Part shown: positions 22,922-34,047 of the stretch, one piece after another
Position numbering within the stretch: position 1 is the first letter of the stretch
Layout of the letters: each line of letters begins with the position of its first letter
Assembly: GCA_018135685.1 (NCBI GenBank)
Contig: JAENPR010001200.1
Location: forward strand, 62,001-126,000
Origin: Themeda triandra
Lineage: Eukaryota > Streptophyta > Magnoliopsida > Poales > Poaceae
Length of the DNA: 64,000 bases
Direction: 5' to 3'
Translations under genes and position numbers: made by a program
Notes under the pieces: generated by a model
What the model was told of the DNA's origin: nothing
The model's database searches: none
The model's input: only the letters and a program-made list of their open reading frames with translations

Positions 22922-24116
22922 TCAATGAAGCTTAGGTACCCATTTTTGCTTGGGTCCTTGTAGGTTAGTGACTAAGCTCTTTCGTACCCAAATAGCCTTC
23001 TTCTTTGGGCCAACAATGGGTGTACCAACGAACTTAGCTTGCACACCTTTCACACCCTTGGTAAGCATATAACAAGAATCAAATGATATAGCATTGACAA
23101 GTTTCTTGTTTTGTTGCTTCTTGTTGCAACTTTGCTCTAGGTGCCCAACTTGCTTGCATCTATAGCAATACCGACCATTGCTCTTCACAAAGCTAGGCTT
23201 TGGAGTTGCAAAGGCCGACTTGCCCTTCTTGGGGATATAGCCCAATCCCTCTTTGTTAAGAGAGAATCTTTGGCTACCCAAGCACTTTAGCAAGCGGGCC
23301 TCACCACCATAGGCTTTGCCTAAGGCATGAGTGAGCTCACCCACCTCCTTCTTGAGGGTCTCATTCTCAACCATTAGTGTAGCATCACAAGTGAGGCCAT
23401 CACTCATAGTAGAGATAGAGTCGGTGGTGGTGGTGGATGATGTGCTACAAGAGGGGTTAGCATTTGTCATGATGATAGGTTGATAAAATGAATCATCAAT
23501 GATGTCACAAGTAAGACCTATATCACAAGATGCAACCACCACTTTCTTTGCTTGTTGCTCAAGAAGCAATGAGTGAGCCTTTTCAAGCTTAGAATGAGCA
23601 TCACCAAGTTTCTCATGGTCTTCCACTAGACACTCATGAGTGGTTTTAAGCTCACCTAGGGCTTTCTCAAGTATTGCTACCTTCATTGAAAGCTTCTTGC
23701 ACTCCTTTTCCTTGGCAATAACTATATCTCTAGTTTGTTGCATCAAGTCATACAATTGATCCTTAGAAGGTTCATCATCATCATCATCACTATTGTGAGC
23801 ATATTCCATCTCACTGTCATCATCACTATCATCATATATTACCTTGGTTTCCTTGGCCATAAAGCACGATGGTGATGAAGAAAATAGTGAAGGCTTCTTG
23901 TTGGTGGCGATAGAAGTAAAAGCCTTGTTGGATGTATCTTCTTCTTCATCATCATCACTCTCCCAAGTGACCACAAATGCACCATTCTTGCCCTTCTTGA
24001 GTGTCATCTTGGCCTCATGCTTCTTCTTCTCAAACTTGCCCTTGTTATATTTCTTCTTCTTCTCATATGGGCAATCGGCTTGAAGATGCTCGGTGCTATC
24101 ACAATTAAAGCACTTT
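22922..24116 (-). pseudogene. Sirevirus gag, N-terminally truncated
   Basis: The open frame begins at the deletion junction (24116/24117), inside the first zinc knuckle CFNCDSTEHLQADC. It runs through a Lys-rich and acidic region, a long coiled-coil stretch (about 23550-23780) and a second CCHC knuckle, CYRCKQVGHLEQSC (about 23172-23131), and ends at 22922. Two knuckles and a long coiled coil fit Sirevirus gag. The capsid half is missing. Confidence 0.85.
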
Positions 24117-24208
24117 CATGTGGACAACCTTTCTCTAATCAATCACTTAGATAAACAAGGTTAGTCCTAGGTTTCATTAATTACCGAAAACCAAACTAGG
24201 GACTTTCA
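24117..24208 (-). repeat. 92-bp remnant of the Sirevirus 5' LTR
   Basis: Identical by eye to 18499-18590 of the 3' LTR and still bordered outside by the GCCGC target duplication. The remaining about 2 kb of the LTR, the primer-binding site and half of gag are absent. CATG sits at the junction. Confidence 0.9.
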
Positions 24209-25511
24209 GCCGCCGCCGCCGCCCTCGCCGGCGGCGGTGGCCCGCGGGGGGGTGCGCCCAACAAGGCCACCCCTCTCGCACCCCCGGTCGCGGGTCCTCT
24301 CCCCGGCTCCCCCCCTCACTCCTCCTCCCTCTGTTCCCTCCCGGCGTTTGGCGACCACCGGCCGGAGGGCGGCGGATCCGGCGCCTCCCTGGCCGGATCC
24401 GGCTGCCCCGAGGCCGGTCCCCCTCCCCCCTGCGCCCGCTCCACCGTTTCGGCCGGCGGCCCGCGGCCTAGGGTTGCAGCGGCGGCGGCGGCTCCGCCGG
24501 CCGGTCGGGACGCGGCGGCGGTGTCTGAACGCGTGCGGGGAGCGCGGCCCAGTCCGCCGGGGCGGCTGCGTGGCGGCACCTTCCACGGGCGGCGCCAGGG
24601 TGAAGCCGAGGAACTCGAATGCCGACGACCGGCGCCTCCTGGGCTCGGCCTCGTAGTACGGCCGCGTGTCCTGCTGCAGCGTGGACGGCGCGCTGGAGTA
24701 CAACAGCATGGTGGTAGGGGGCTGGCGACCGGATCCGCCCCCCCACCCTTGCGCAGCAGCGAGCCAAGGCGGCGGCGTGGCCCTCCCCCCTCCTTCCATC
24801 TACGACGCCGGCGGCGGCCGGCGGTCGGGGGGAAGAAGGGCCGGCCCGGCCGGGGTCGGATCCCCGACCACCTCCCCTTGCCCCAACGCCCATCATCTAC
24901 GGGTTGAGGTGACCGGGCTGCTGCCACCGCCTTGCTCGGTCCACCTGGTCTGGAGGCGCGGGGCGCCTCGGCCGGGGCATTGCCGGATGCCTTCCTCCCC
25001 CCTCTCCTCCGCCACCTCCCCGCATCCTCCTTCCCCTCCGGCGACGTCCGTCCCCTCCACCCTCGGCTGGGGGTGGACGGTGCGTGCCCGGTCCGTCTCT
25101 GCTGCCTCCTACCTTGCTGCGCCCTGCGCCGCTGCACCCCCAGCCTCGAGGCAGGGGCCTCGGCTGGGGTCGTTGCGCGGGGAAGCCCCCATCCACAACT
25201 CCGTCGCGGTAGGGCAGTTCTTGGCGGTTTGGATGGCCTCGCGCGAGCCGCCCCCTCCCTCTACGCGTGGACCCCGGTCTCGAGGTGCGGGGCACCTTGG
25301 CTGGGAGCTCAACGCCACCGCCGCCGCCGCCGCCGCTGCGCCCTGGTCGCGTCAGGCGGACGTCCGTCCCCCTCCCCTGTGGTGGCCGGCGGGCGTGCGC
25401 TGCGCGCCCGTGCGACGGTGGTGAGCTGCAGGTGGTGGAGGCGTGGCCTCCCTTCCGGGAATGGCCCTTTCGGGGGCCAGCAGCGGCGGTCAGTTGGGGT
25501 GCGCTGTGGGG
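24209..25511 (+). mobile_element. GC-rich non-autonomous LINE-like element, middle part
   Basis: Very GC-rich, with frames open on both strands for composition reasons and none with a recognisable domain. Near 25117-25232 it has a block (GCTGCACCCCCAGCCT, then GGGGTCG, then CACAACTCCG) repeated at 34127-34240, so the element has internal direct repeats. Its sequence resumes after the gypsy element and ends in a LINE-type 3' tail. Confidence 0.55.
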
Positions 25512-27061
25512 TGTTGACGGTCGTTAAGTATCAATTTTATACCGTCAACGCAGCAAGAGAAAGGACTAATATGAGTTCACCTGTTAGATATAGGGGTTAC
25601 ACTAACAGAATTCCACGAGTTTTGGTGATTGTCTATTTTCGCGGGGGTTATCGGAAAGAGAACCAAAGGAGGCCCACATGTCATGATTACATAGAGATAA
25701 AAAGACCGAACGGGTAAAATTGTATAATCTAGAAGACTCCGAAGGCAAACCCGGAAGCTGGGGCCCACTGAGCGGGGGTGGCGGTCGGCCGACCCGGGGG
25801 AGTCGGCCGACTCCCCACCTCCACCAATCAGTGGAGTCTCGTGGATCCCCTCCACCGCCTTTGAGGATGAATAATTATCGTCCATTTAGGTCGGTTTGAT
25901 CCGAGGGCTGTGGTTAATCCTAGGGGGCTATATATTCGAGCCCCCGGCCCCCGGGTGAAACCCTAATTCATTCCTAGTTCATTCAAGAGTTCATTCTCTC
26001 ATCGAATTCGAGAAGCCGAGCCACCATCTCAATTAGAGCTCCATAGTTTAGTAGCATAGCTACATAGGAATAGATCTAGAGGGAATCAAGCCTAGCTTGG
26101 AGTCCGGATCTGTCGGAGTTCTTGGTAATTCCCCTCTACATTCTTGTAATATTCATCATTGTTCGTGATACTATGAGTAGTACTTTATTCTATTCTATTA
26201 TATCGACTTGACTTTGCTCTATTTGATTACGTTCTCAATTATATTGTTCTTAGTTTACTTTGATTATATGTTTAGCATAGTTGGACTAGAATTGTGTTTA
26301 TGCATAGGATCGTATAGCACTTGCTCATTAGATCGATGGGTGAGTGGTAAATATTGTGTAGGCGTGGTGCCTAGATTGTATTTATCTGCGATTACACCCT
26401 ATTGGCCGGGTCGTGTGGTAGATCGCGGAAGTGACGGTTCCGTTGAGTCCTTTGTATTCCATCCCCGTTGGTAGGTCTTAGTAGAACAACCTATTACATT
26501 GAAGTCATTGCTATGTCTCTTGTCTTCTCGCGGTAATATCACTATGCATAGATGTAACCTTTTCCCGCCATGATTGCTAGATGTTCTTGCACTAATCATT
26601 GTATGCTTTGACCTTATAGTTAGAATAACATAGGATTATACCCTAGATCGTCCTAGTCCATGCTAGTGTTATAAGCTTAGAGTGCTAAGTTGAGATGGCT
26701 TATTTCTATTATTTTATGTGGCTAAATGCTCTCATTTATCTTATGTCATTTATCATTCATTCCTATATTTTATGTGACACTTACCCCGTATGAGATGATC
26801 GATACGGACAAGGTTAAGCTCTCCATTACAGCATGTGCATTGCTCATCACTCATTATCCAGTGCATTCCCTTCCCAAAGTGGTAAAAATATAAATAACGA
26901 TACCTGGATTACTCCTGGTTAAAATGCTACATCGGTATTATCGTCGGGCGCTTGCGGATCCCATATTTATTTCTAGTAGCGGTTGCATTATTTAGTACCG
27001 GCATTTTGGCGCCATGTTGGGGATGACAACCTAACACCGAGTGGCGTTAGAAATGTCAACA
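25512..27061 (+). repeat. 5' LTR of the Athila-like element
   Basis: 1550 bp, bounded by the short inverted repeat TGTTGAC/GTCAACA. A likely TATA box is in GGGGCTATATATTCGAG near 25927-25936. Confidence 0.93.
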
Positions 27062-27069
27062 AGCATTTT

Positions 27070-27087
27070 TGGCGCCGTTGCCGGGGA
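27070..27087 (+). promoter_or_regulatory. Primer-binding site complementary to tRNA-Asp
   Basis: TGGCGCCGTTGCCGGGGA, starting 8 bp after the 5' LTR. It is the complement of the 3' end of plant tRNA-Asp and the usual primer site of the Athila/Tat group. Confidence 0.88.
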
Positions 27088-27215
27088 AGGTTGAAAGCCA
27101 ATGGATAATGAGCAGCATTGCACTACATAATGAGATTGAGCAACGTCACCATTCTCTACTCATACAGCCTTACCCTTGTTTTTCGTCTATTCTTATATCT
27201 TATGCAGGGTAATGT

Positions 27216-28526
27216 ATGAAAAAGACAATTCTTCCTGATAATTATATTGACAATCCAGAAGCTTTATTCAGGAAGGCCAGAAGCAAGTTGAAGAAAACCA
27301 ATCAATCATCATCATCATCAACTCAACTTGGAAGTTTGTCAGAAGCAGAAAGTCAACCTTTCGTACGAGACTTGACACCAGCGTTTGAAGCCATGGCGAA
27401 CAAGTCACTCCGCGAGTTCTCAGCTCCAACTACGGACAACATTCGTACTGGACCAGCTGCGGACATCGAAGGAGCTTTTGAGCTCAAGCCTGCGCTAATC
27501 AACATGGTGCAAGCAAGCCAGTTCTGTGGGAAGGCCCATGAAGATGCTAGTGCTCATCTCCAACACTTCCTGGAGATTTGTAGCACATTCACTATCAAGG
27601 ACGTCCCCAGAGATGCTATACTACTTCGCCTCTTCCCATTCTCACTTTTGGGGAGAGCGAAGCAGTGGTTCTACGCCAATAAGGAGAAGAATCCTACGTG
27701 GGCATTATGTTCCACCAATTTCTTGGCGAAGTTCTTCCCAATGGGCAAGACAAATGCTCTTCGCGGGAAGATATCAAGCTTTCAGCAACACCATGATGAG
27801 ACTGTCCCAGAAGCTTGGGAGCGCTTTCAAGATTACATCCTCGAGTGTCCTCATCATGGCATGGAGAATTGGCTGCTCATGCAGACATTCTACCATGGGC
27901 TCAGCAACAGCACACGTGAGACGATGGATGCTGCTGCTGGAGGTGCATTCTTATCACTCACTATTCCTCAAGCCACAGCTCTTGTGGAGAAGATGGCATC
28001 CAACCAAGGTTGGAGTGAAGAAAGAACTCAGACCCGCAAGAGAGGTGGAGGAATGCACCAGCTGAAGGAGGTAGACATGCTGTCTGCCAAAATGGATTTG
28101 CTAATGAAGAGGCTCGATGAGAGAGTCCCAGAGAAGAAAGAAGTCATGCATATACATGATGCTCGCATGACATGTGAAGAGTGTGGAGAGACTGGGCACA
28201 CAGGTGCTAACTGCCCAGAGCTGAAGGAGGACGTGAACTACCTCAACAACAACAACAACAATAATTACTACCGTCCTCAGCAGAATCAAGGTTGGAATCA
28301 GCAGCAGAGGCCTAACTACTCAGGCAACTATCAAGGTAACAGCTCCTCCTACAATAATTACAACCAGCCGCCTTTGAGAGAGCTAGTGCTGAACCAAGGC
28401 AAGATGATGGACAATCTGTCCAAGAAGCTGACATCAAATGACAAGGTCCTAGAGACACTCGGCAATGAGAATGGATGGCTTTTCCAATGCCATCAAGAGT
28501 CGGCTCGGCTTCAACAAGATACTTGA
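27216..28526 (+). CDS. Gag polyprotein of the Athila-like element (436 aa)
   Basis: Structural protein that would package element RNA. The retrotransposon-gag domain covers about residues 95-260, with LFPFSLLGRAKQWFY, FLAKFFPMGKTNALRG and DAAAGGAF, which are characteristic of Athila gag. One CCHC zinc knuckle, CEECGETGHTGANC, lies at about residues 322-335. It is followed by a low-complexity Asn/Gln/Tyr-rich tail (AAC repeats). ATG at 27216, intact frame. The tail does not continue into a pol frame. Confidence 0.9.
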   Translation: MKKTILPDNYIDNPEALFRKARSKLKKTNQSSSSSTQLGSLSEAESQPFVRDLTPAFEAMANKSLREFSAPTTDNIRTGPAADIEGAFELKPALINMVQASQFCGKAHEDASAHLQHFLEICSTFTIKDVPRDAILLRLFPFSLLGRAKQWFYANKEKNPTWALCSTNFLAKFFPMGKTNALRGKISSFQQHHDETVPEAWERFQDYILECPHHGMENWLLMQTFYHGLSNSTRETMDAAAGGAFLSLTIPQATALVEKMASNQGWSEERTQTRKRGGGMHQLKEVDMLSAKMDLLMKRLDERVPEKKEVMHIHDARMTCEECGETGHTGANCPELKEDVNYLNNNNNNNYYRPQQNQGWNQQQRPNYSGNYQGNSSSYNNYNQPPLRELVLNQGKMMDNLSKKLTSNDKVLETLGNENGWLFQCHQESARLQQDT

Positions 28527-28699
28527 GTCGCGGTACAACGGCTTGTTAACCTTGCTCCCTCAAGCTGGTCAAGGTAAAGCGCGGGACAACCCGAAGAGCT
28601 CGAGACGCAAATCTTGTTGATATATTCAATGTAGAAGATAGCCGGAGTGATCCATCGAAGGGGTCATGGATTGACTCAACTCGCCAATCAAGAAGGGCG

Positions 28700-29640
28700 A
28701 TCCGGGGAGACCAGTCATTCCGATCTCCATTGGAAGTATTAACTTTAATGAGGCAATCTGTGACTTCGGTGCAAGCATCAACATTATGCCAAGAGTGATA
28801 TATGAGAAGCTATTCAGATGCCCCTTAGCATACACAACCATGTGCTTACAGCTTGCGAGATCGGTCACTTCGTGTTCCTTTGGGAGTACTTGAAGACATA
28901 TGTGTACGAGTAGGCAACTCGTATGTTCAGCCAGACTTCGTGGTAGTGGATACAGCGGTGATGAAAGGTCCCCTGTCATTTTGGGACGACCATTCTTGAA
29001 CACCGCTGGAGCCATCATGTATGCCAACACCGCCAAGATCATCTTCAACATCAAGGGCAAGCGAGAAACCTTCTTCTTCAAGAACAGTCTTTGCCGCAGT
29101 TCCCAAAGCACACCCTCATCAACAAAGTGAGAAGAAGAAGAATCCGGCTAAGAAGAGCAAGAACAAAGATAAGAAGACCAAGAAGACGGAGACAAGTGAG
29201 GATGGTCACTGCGGTCCACGGGAGCATGACCACTTACTCGGGTCCCCACGTCGATCAAGAAGGATGACCCAGGTGTCCCAACCATTCAATGCTCCATCAA
29301 CGAAGCTCTTTCAATAAAGGCATCTCGTGACACCGGATCGGGCGTCAACATTATGGCCAAGGTAACTTATGAGTATCTATATGGCACTATGCCTTTGGAG
29401 CCTACCTATGCACACTGAGATGGCGGACCCGGACATTCCGCTTCGTCGAAGGAGAAGTGAAGGATGTCCTCATCCAGATAGATGACCATTATGTCCCTAC
29501 GAGACTTCCTAGTCATTGACATGGGAGATGACTACGATCCTCCAATCATCCTAGGAAGACCATTCCGAACACCACCGAGCTATCATCTATATTGGGACGG
29601 GAGAGATCCATTTCCACTTTCCCACCGAGAAGGTACGCCG
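28700..29640 (+). pseudogene. Degenerate, apparently duplicated aspartic-protease remnants
   Basis: About 28710-29110 shows, in shifted frames, ICDFGASINIMPRVIYEKLF, an active-site region with Asp-Phe-Gly where Asp-Leu-Gly is usual, then VILGRPFLNTAGAIMY. A second, more decayed set follows: TGSGVNIMAKVTYEYL (about 29330-29380) and PPIILGRPFRTPP (about 29540-29580). Two protease-like units in a row separated by stops suggest a tandem duplication or a recombination scar. Neither can be functional. Confidence 0.65.
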
Positions 29641-29649
29641 CTACTTCAA

Positions 29650-32484
29650 CAATAATTATATAATCACCGAAGAGCCCAAGAAGAATAGAACAAGGAGAAG
29701 GCAGCGTACCCGTCGCGAACAAGAAGAACATCACTACGATGGATGGATGGGCTAACTATGAGGGAGAAGTGTCAAGATATGAAGACCGGTACCCGAAGAC
29801 AAGAACATTATAGAAGAACCCGAAGAGGTGCTACCAACGAGAAGAGAAACAAGTGGTCCAAGAAGCTTCCTCCTCAAGGTCACCCTCTCCAACAAAGAAG
29901 GTGTGGAAGGTAAAAGCAAAATCGAATCAATTCCTACACAAGAGGCGACGTCATCGAGCGCGCGACCAATGCGCCCCTTGAAAAATGAGCGAACATGACA
30001 AGTCCTGTCGGAGGACTTAAAACCACCGAACGCCGCGCCAAGAGGTAACTTGGTATTTATCGCATCACTTTTCCAGCATTGCATTTTTGCCTTAGCATCC
30101 TTATTTTCCTACTTGCACCTTAATTGCATCTTTACTATCTCCGCATTTGAAAAGAAAATAAAGATGTTGTGCATTGGCATCCAGAAAATCGTCAAGCCCC
30201 ATGTGGATAGTCATTCACCTTTGTGGTGGCACAAAAATAATTTCTCGGCATATTTATTTCCCCGTCTCGCATTCCTTAAATAATAAAAAGATAAAAATAA
30301 TTCTTGTGATCCTGTTAGAACAAGTCTAAGTTAAGAAAGTTCTAGACAACCAAGACCTAGAGGTTTTATCACTAACGCTTAATCGGTTCCACAAGCTTTG
30401 TTGTCTATTTGAGCTTCAGAACATCAAGGATCATGAAGAGCTAACAGCGAAGGACATCCAATCCCCTGTCGGAGTCTTTGCCCGCGAAAATTGAATCTTT
30501 GTCTCCAACGGCAACTATCTACGACACTCCTGGAGGACTAGAACGTCTTCGGTGCACATCGGCAACATCGCCAGACTATGTCAACATCCGGCTTGGGGGA
30601 AAGCATCCCCCGTGTACCAAGCTAAGTGTTTTCAACTTATCTATTTATGCTTTATTAGAGTGTGCTTTGATTAAAACAACTAAAAAAGATGCATAACCAT
30701 AGAAACCCAAAAAGATTTCCTTATTTATCTTTTCTATTTTTGGAGAGCTCTTGCAATGTTTGTCTTTAAAAGTGATCCCTAGAATAAACTCTACATGGAG
30801 ATGATGAATAGTTGCTCGCCGTAATTCCTTTCAAGTACCTAGTTTTCAACCTTGCACTCTCCCGAGTTTTGGACACAACTTGTTTAGATTTGAGATTTGC
30901 TTTGAACCTGAAACTTGTGGGTAGCGAACACTTGATCTAAGTCTAGGTGGTTGACGGGTATGATATGGGAAGGTTTTTGAGTTTTGTCCATCTTGTTCCT
31001 AGAGATACTAGAGTTCGGAGAATTTATCTTAAAAAAATATATTAAATTCCTGCATGATGAGTTCCTTTATGATGAGAGTTTAAAGTCCTACCACATGCCA
31101 TACATTCATGCTTACTAGATTAGGAAAACCCATCTGTTTAAATAGATCATATTGTAGATTTGAGTGTAGACTTTATAGGCATTGAGTGTGGTTATCTTTT
31201 GTGGACCCATAAGGAATTAGTCACGCGAGATAAAGTCAATACTATGTGCTCTCCATCCATTGATCTATGCTACTTACGTCCTCGAAGCACGCACCCATTT
31301 TATAAATACTACATTCATTATGTGCTACTTACGTTCCTCGAAGTACCACCCACATATAGATCCATATCCACCACATATCGTGCTATCTCTACCCCGGAGA
31401 TACGCACCTATCTTTGCTCCTATCCCGGGAGTACGCATTCCCCACATATTGTGCTATCTCTACCTTAGAGACACGCACTTATCTGCTCCTACACTGGGAG
31501 TACGCATCCATCCATTCATCTATCCACATATACATACGCCATTCATTTCACATCATCGAGAAAAGGTTCTACTCCTATTCTAGGAGTGAACATCTAGACA
31601 TAATCATCGCCGTTCTATTTGCCTACATAAAAGCTCTAGTCATTATCATTTCAAGTTATACACTCCTGTGCTAAAGTTTCGCTTTCGGAGGATTGGTTGC
31701 TCAAAAAAAAAAAAAAAAAAAAAAAAAAGAAAGAAAAAAGAAAGAAAAAGAAAGAGTAGCCAAGTCCTTCCATTCAAGAAAGTTTCAAGGTTTCCGAATA
31801 AAGGGAGTCATGTTATCCCCAAAGGAGCGAGTGTAGAAGTAGATGTTCACCGGTTGAGTACCCCTCGTAATCATTTCCTTATCACCATCATCCTATCATC
31901 ATCTCATCCATTCCATTTCCTCATTCACATGCACATATGACTTTATTATTATTTTAGTTCCTATTGGATCCATGTCTTAACTATGCAATATATGCAAGTG
32001 AGTTTGAGTGTCTCCCCACCTATGAGCTCCACATAAGCCTATTAGAAAGTAGGGTGTGAGAGAGAAGGCACTTTCCACTATGCCTTAGTTCCATAAATAT
32101 CACATATTCTCGAGAGAAGAGAGAAGGCATACACTACTCATGCCTTAGAGAGGATCCGAAATACCACAAATGAGAGACTTGAAAGGTTCATACAAGGAAC
32201 TCGAGTTTTATTTCAAAACCTTGCAAAAACTCGGGATAATAGTTGATCAAAGAGCGAGAAACATGGCGCTTGACTTGACCGTTCTATCTTTCAACTACTC
32301 AAGACCCAAGTGACGGTTACAAGCCCCATGGTGAAAGGTAATATGAGTGAGTTTTGAGGGATAGTTCACTCTAATCCAGAGGAGAGTTCTTGTTTGAACG
32401 CATGTGTACTTGTGAGGAGTGAAAGTATTGTAGCAACTCCCGATCCATCGAGTCTATCTTTGCTCGGGGACGAGCAAAAGGTAA
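29650..32484. other. Non-coding 3' half of the Athila-like element
   Basis: No RT, integrase or envelope-like domain is seen. It includes a second polypurine-like phrase GCTTGGGGGAAAGC (about 30591), about two copies of a 71-bp tandem repeat (31371-31530), and a run of about 25 A (31705-31729). Confidence 0.6.
31371..31530. repeat. Tandem repeat, period 71 bp, about two copies
   Basis: CCACATATCGTGCTATCTC at 31371 and CCACATATTGTGCTATCTC at 31442, each followed by a related GAGATACGCAC / GGGAGTACGCAT stretch. A third, partial unit starts near 31524. Confidence 0.65.
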
Positions 32485-32497
32485 GCTTGGGGGAGTT

Positions 32498-34047
32498 TGT
32501 TGACGGTCGTTAAGTATCAATTTTATACCGTCAACGCAGCAAGAGAAAGGACTAATATGAGTTCACCGTTAGATATAGGGGTTACACTAATGAATTCCAC
32601 GAGTTTTGGTGATTGTCTATTTTCGCGGGGGTTATCGGAAAGAGAACCAAAGGAGGCCCACATGTCATGATTACATAGAGATAAAGACCGAACGGGTAAA
32701 ATTGTATAATCTAGAAGACTCCGAAGGCAAACCCCGGAAGCCGGGGGCCCACCGGCGGGGTGGCCGGTCGGCCGACCCAGGGGGGAGTCGGCCGACTCCC
32801 CACCTCCACCAATCGGGTGGAGTCTCGTGGATCCCGCCTCCACCGCCTTTGAGGATGAATAATTATCGTCCATTTAGGTCGGTTTGATCCGAGGGTGTGG
32901 TTAATCCTAGGGGGCTATATATTGAGCCCCCGGCCCCCGGGTGAAACCCTAATTCATTCCTAGTTCATTCAAGAGTTCATTCTCTCATCGAATTCGTAGA
33001 AGCCGAGCCACCATCTCAATTAGAGCTCCATAGTTTAGTAGCATAGCTACATAGGAATAGATCTAGAGGGAATCAAGCCTAGCTTGGAGTCCGGATCTGT
33101 CGGAGTTCTTGGTAATTCCCCTCTACATTCTTGTAATATTCATCATTGTTCGTGATACTATGAGTAGTACTTTATTCTATTCTATTATATCGACTTGACT
33201 TTGCTCTATTTGATTACGTTCTCAATTATATTGTTCTTAGTTTACTTTGATTATATGTTTAGCATAGTTGGACTAGAATTGTGTTTATGCATAGGATCGT
33301 ATAGCACTTGCTCATTAGATCGATGGGTGAGTGGTAAATATTGTGTAGGCGTGGTGCCTAGATTGTATTTATCTCGCGATTACACCCTATTGGCCGGGTC
33401 GTGTGGTAGATCGCGGAAGTGACAGTTCCGTTGAGTCCTTTGTATTCCATCCCCGTTGGTAGGTCTTAGTAGAACAACCTATTACATTGAAGTCATTGCT
33501 ATGTCTCTTGTCTTCTCGGTAATATCACTATGCATAGATGTAACCTTTTCCCGCCATGATTGCTAGATGTTCTTGCACTAATCATTGTATGCTTTGACCT
33601 TATAGTTAGAATAACATAGGATTATACCCTAGATCGTCCTAGTCCATGCTAGTGTTATAAGCTTAGAGTGCTAAGTTGAGATGGCTTATTTCTATTATTT
33701 TATGTGGCTAAATGCTCTCATTTATCTTATGTCATTTATCATTCATTCCTATATTTTATGTGACACTTACCCGTATGAGATGATCGATACGAGACAAGGT
33801 TAAGCTCTCCATTACAGCATGTGCATTGCTCATCACTCATTATCCAAAGTGCATTCCCTTCCCAAAGTGGTAAAAATATAAATAACGATACCTGGATTAC
33901 TCCTGGTTAAAATGCTACATCGGTATTATACGGCGCTTGCGGATCCCATATTTATTTCTAGTAGCGGTTGCATTATTTAGTACCAGCATTTTTGGCGCCA
34001 TGTTGGGGATGACAACCTAACACTGAGTGGCGTTAGAAATGTCAACA
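32498..34047 (+). repeat. 3' LTR of the Athila-like element
   Basis: 1550 bp, same ends as the 5' LTR, preceded by polypurine tract GCTTGGGGGAGTT (32485-32497) and followed by target duplication TGGGG. Confidence 0.93.

Larger units (their letters stand above)
16501..24208 (-). mobile_element. Ty1/copia Sirevirus-type retrotransposon, internally deleted at its 5' side
   Basis: The element reads on the minus strand, from 24208 (5' end) to 16501 (3' end). It is flanked by perfect 5-bp target duplications GCCGC (16496-16500 and 24209-24213). Order: 92-bp remnant of the 5' LTR, gag, protease, integrase, RT, RNase H, a roughly 1.1 kb non-coding tract with repeated polypurine tracts, and the full 2090-bp 3' LTR (TG...CA). 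The pol order integrase-before-RT defines copia, and the multiple AGGGGGAG tracts are a Sirevirus hallmark. It has lost most of the 5' LTR, the primer-binding site and the gag N-terminus, and pol has one in-frame stop, so it cannot move on its own. Confidence 0.92.
25512..34047 (+). mobile_element. Athila-like Ty3/gypsy retrotransposon lacking pol (non-autonomous)
   Basis: Two 1550-bp LTRs (TGTTGACGG...GTCAACA) with perfect 5-bp target duplications TGGGG (25507-25511 and 34048-34052), a tRNA-Asp primer site, an Athila-type gag, protease-like fragments, and a polypurine tract at 32485-32497. No reverse transcriptase, RNase H or integrase is recognisable in 29700-32480. The LTRs look nearly identical apart from scattered small indels and substitutions, so insertion is fairly recent. 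It must depend on enzymes from a complete relative. Confidence 0.92.

Noticed and set aside
24316..25137. Long GC-rich ORFs on both strands (up to 273 codons)
   Set aside because: Frames are open on both strands at once, the residues are Arg/Gly/Pro/Ala-rich without any domain, and the DNA is part of a transposon body.
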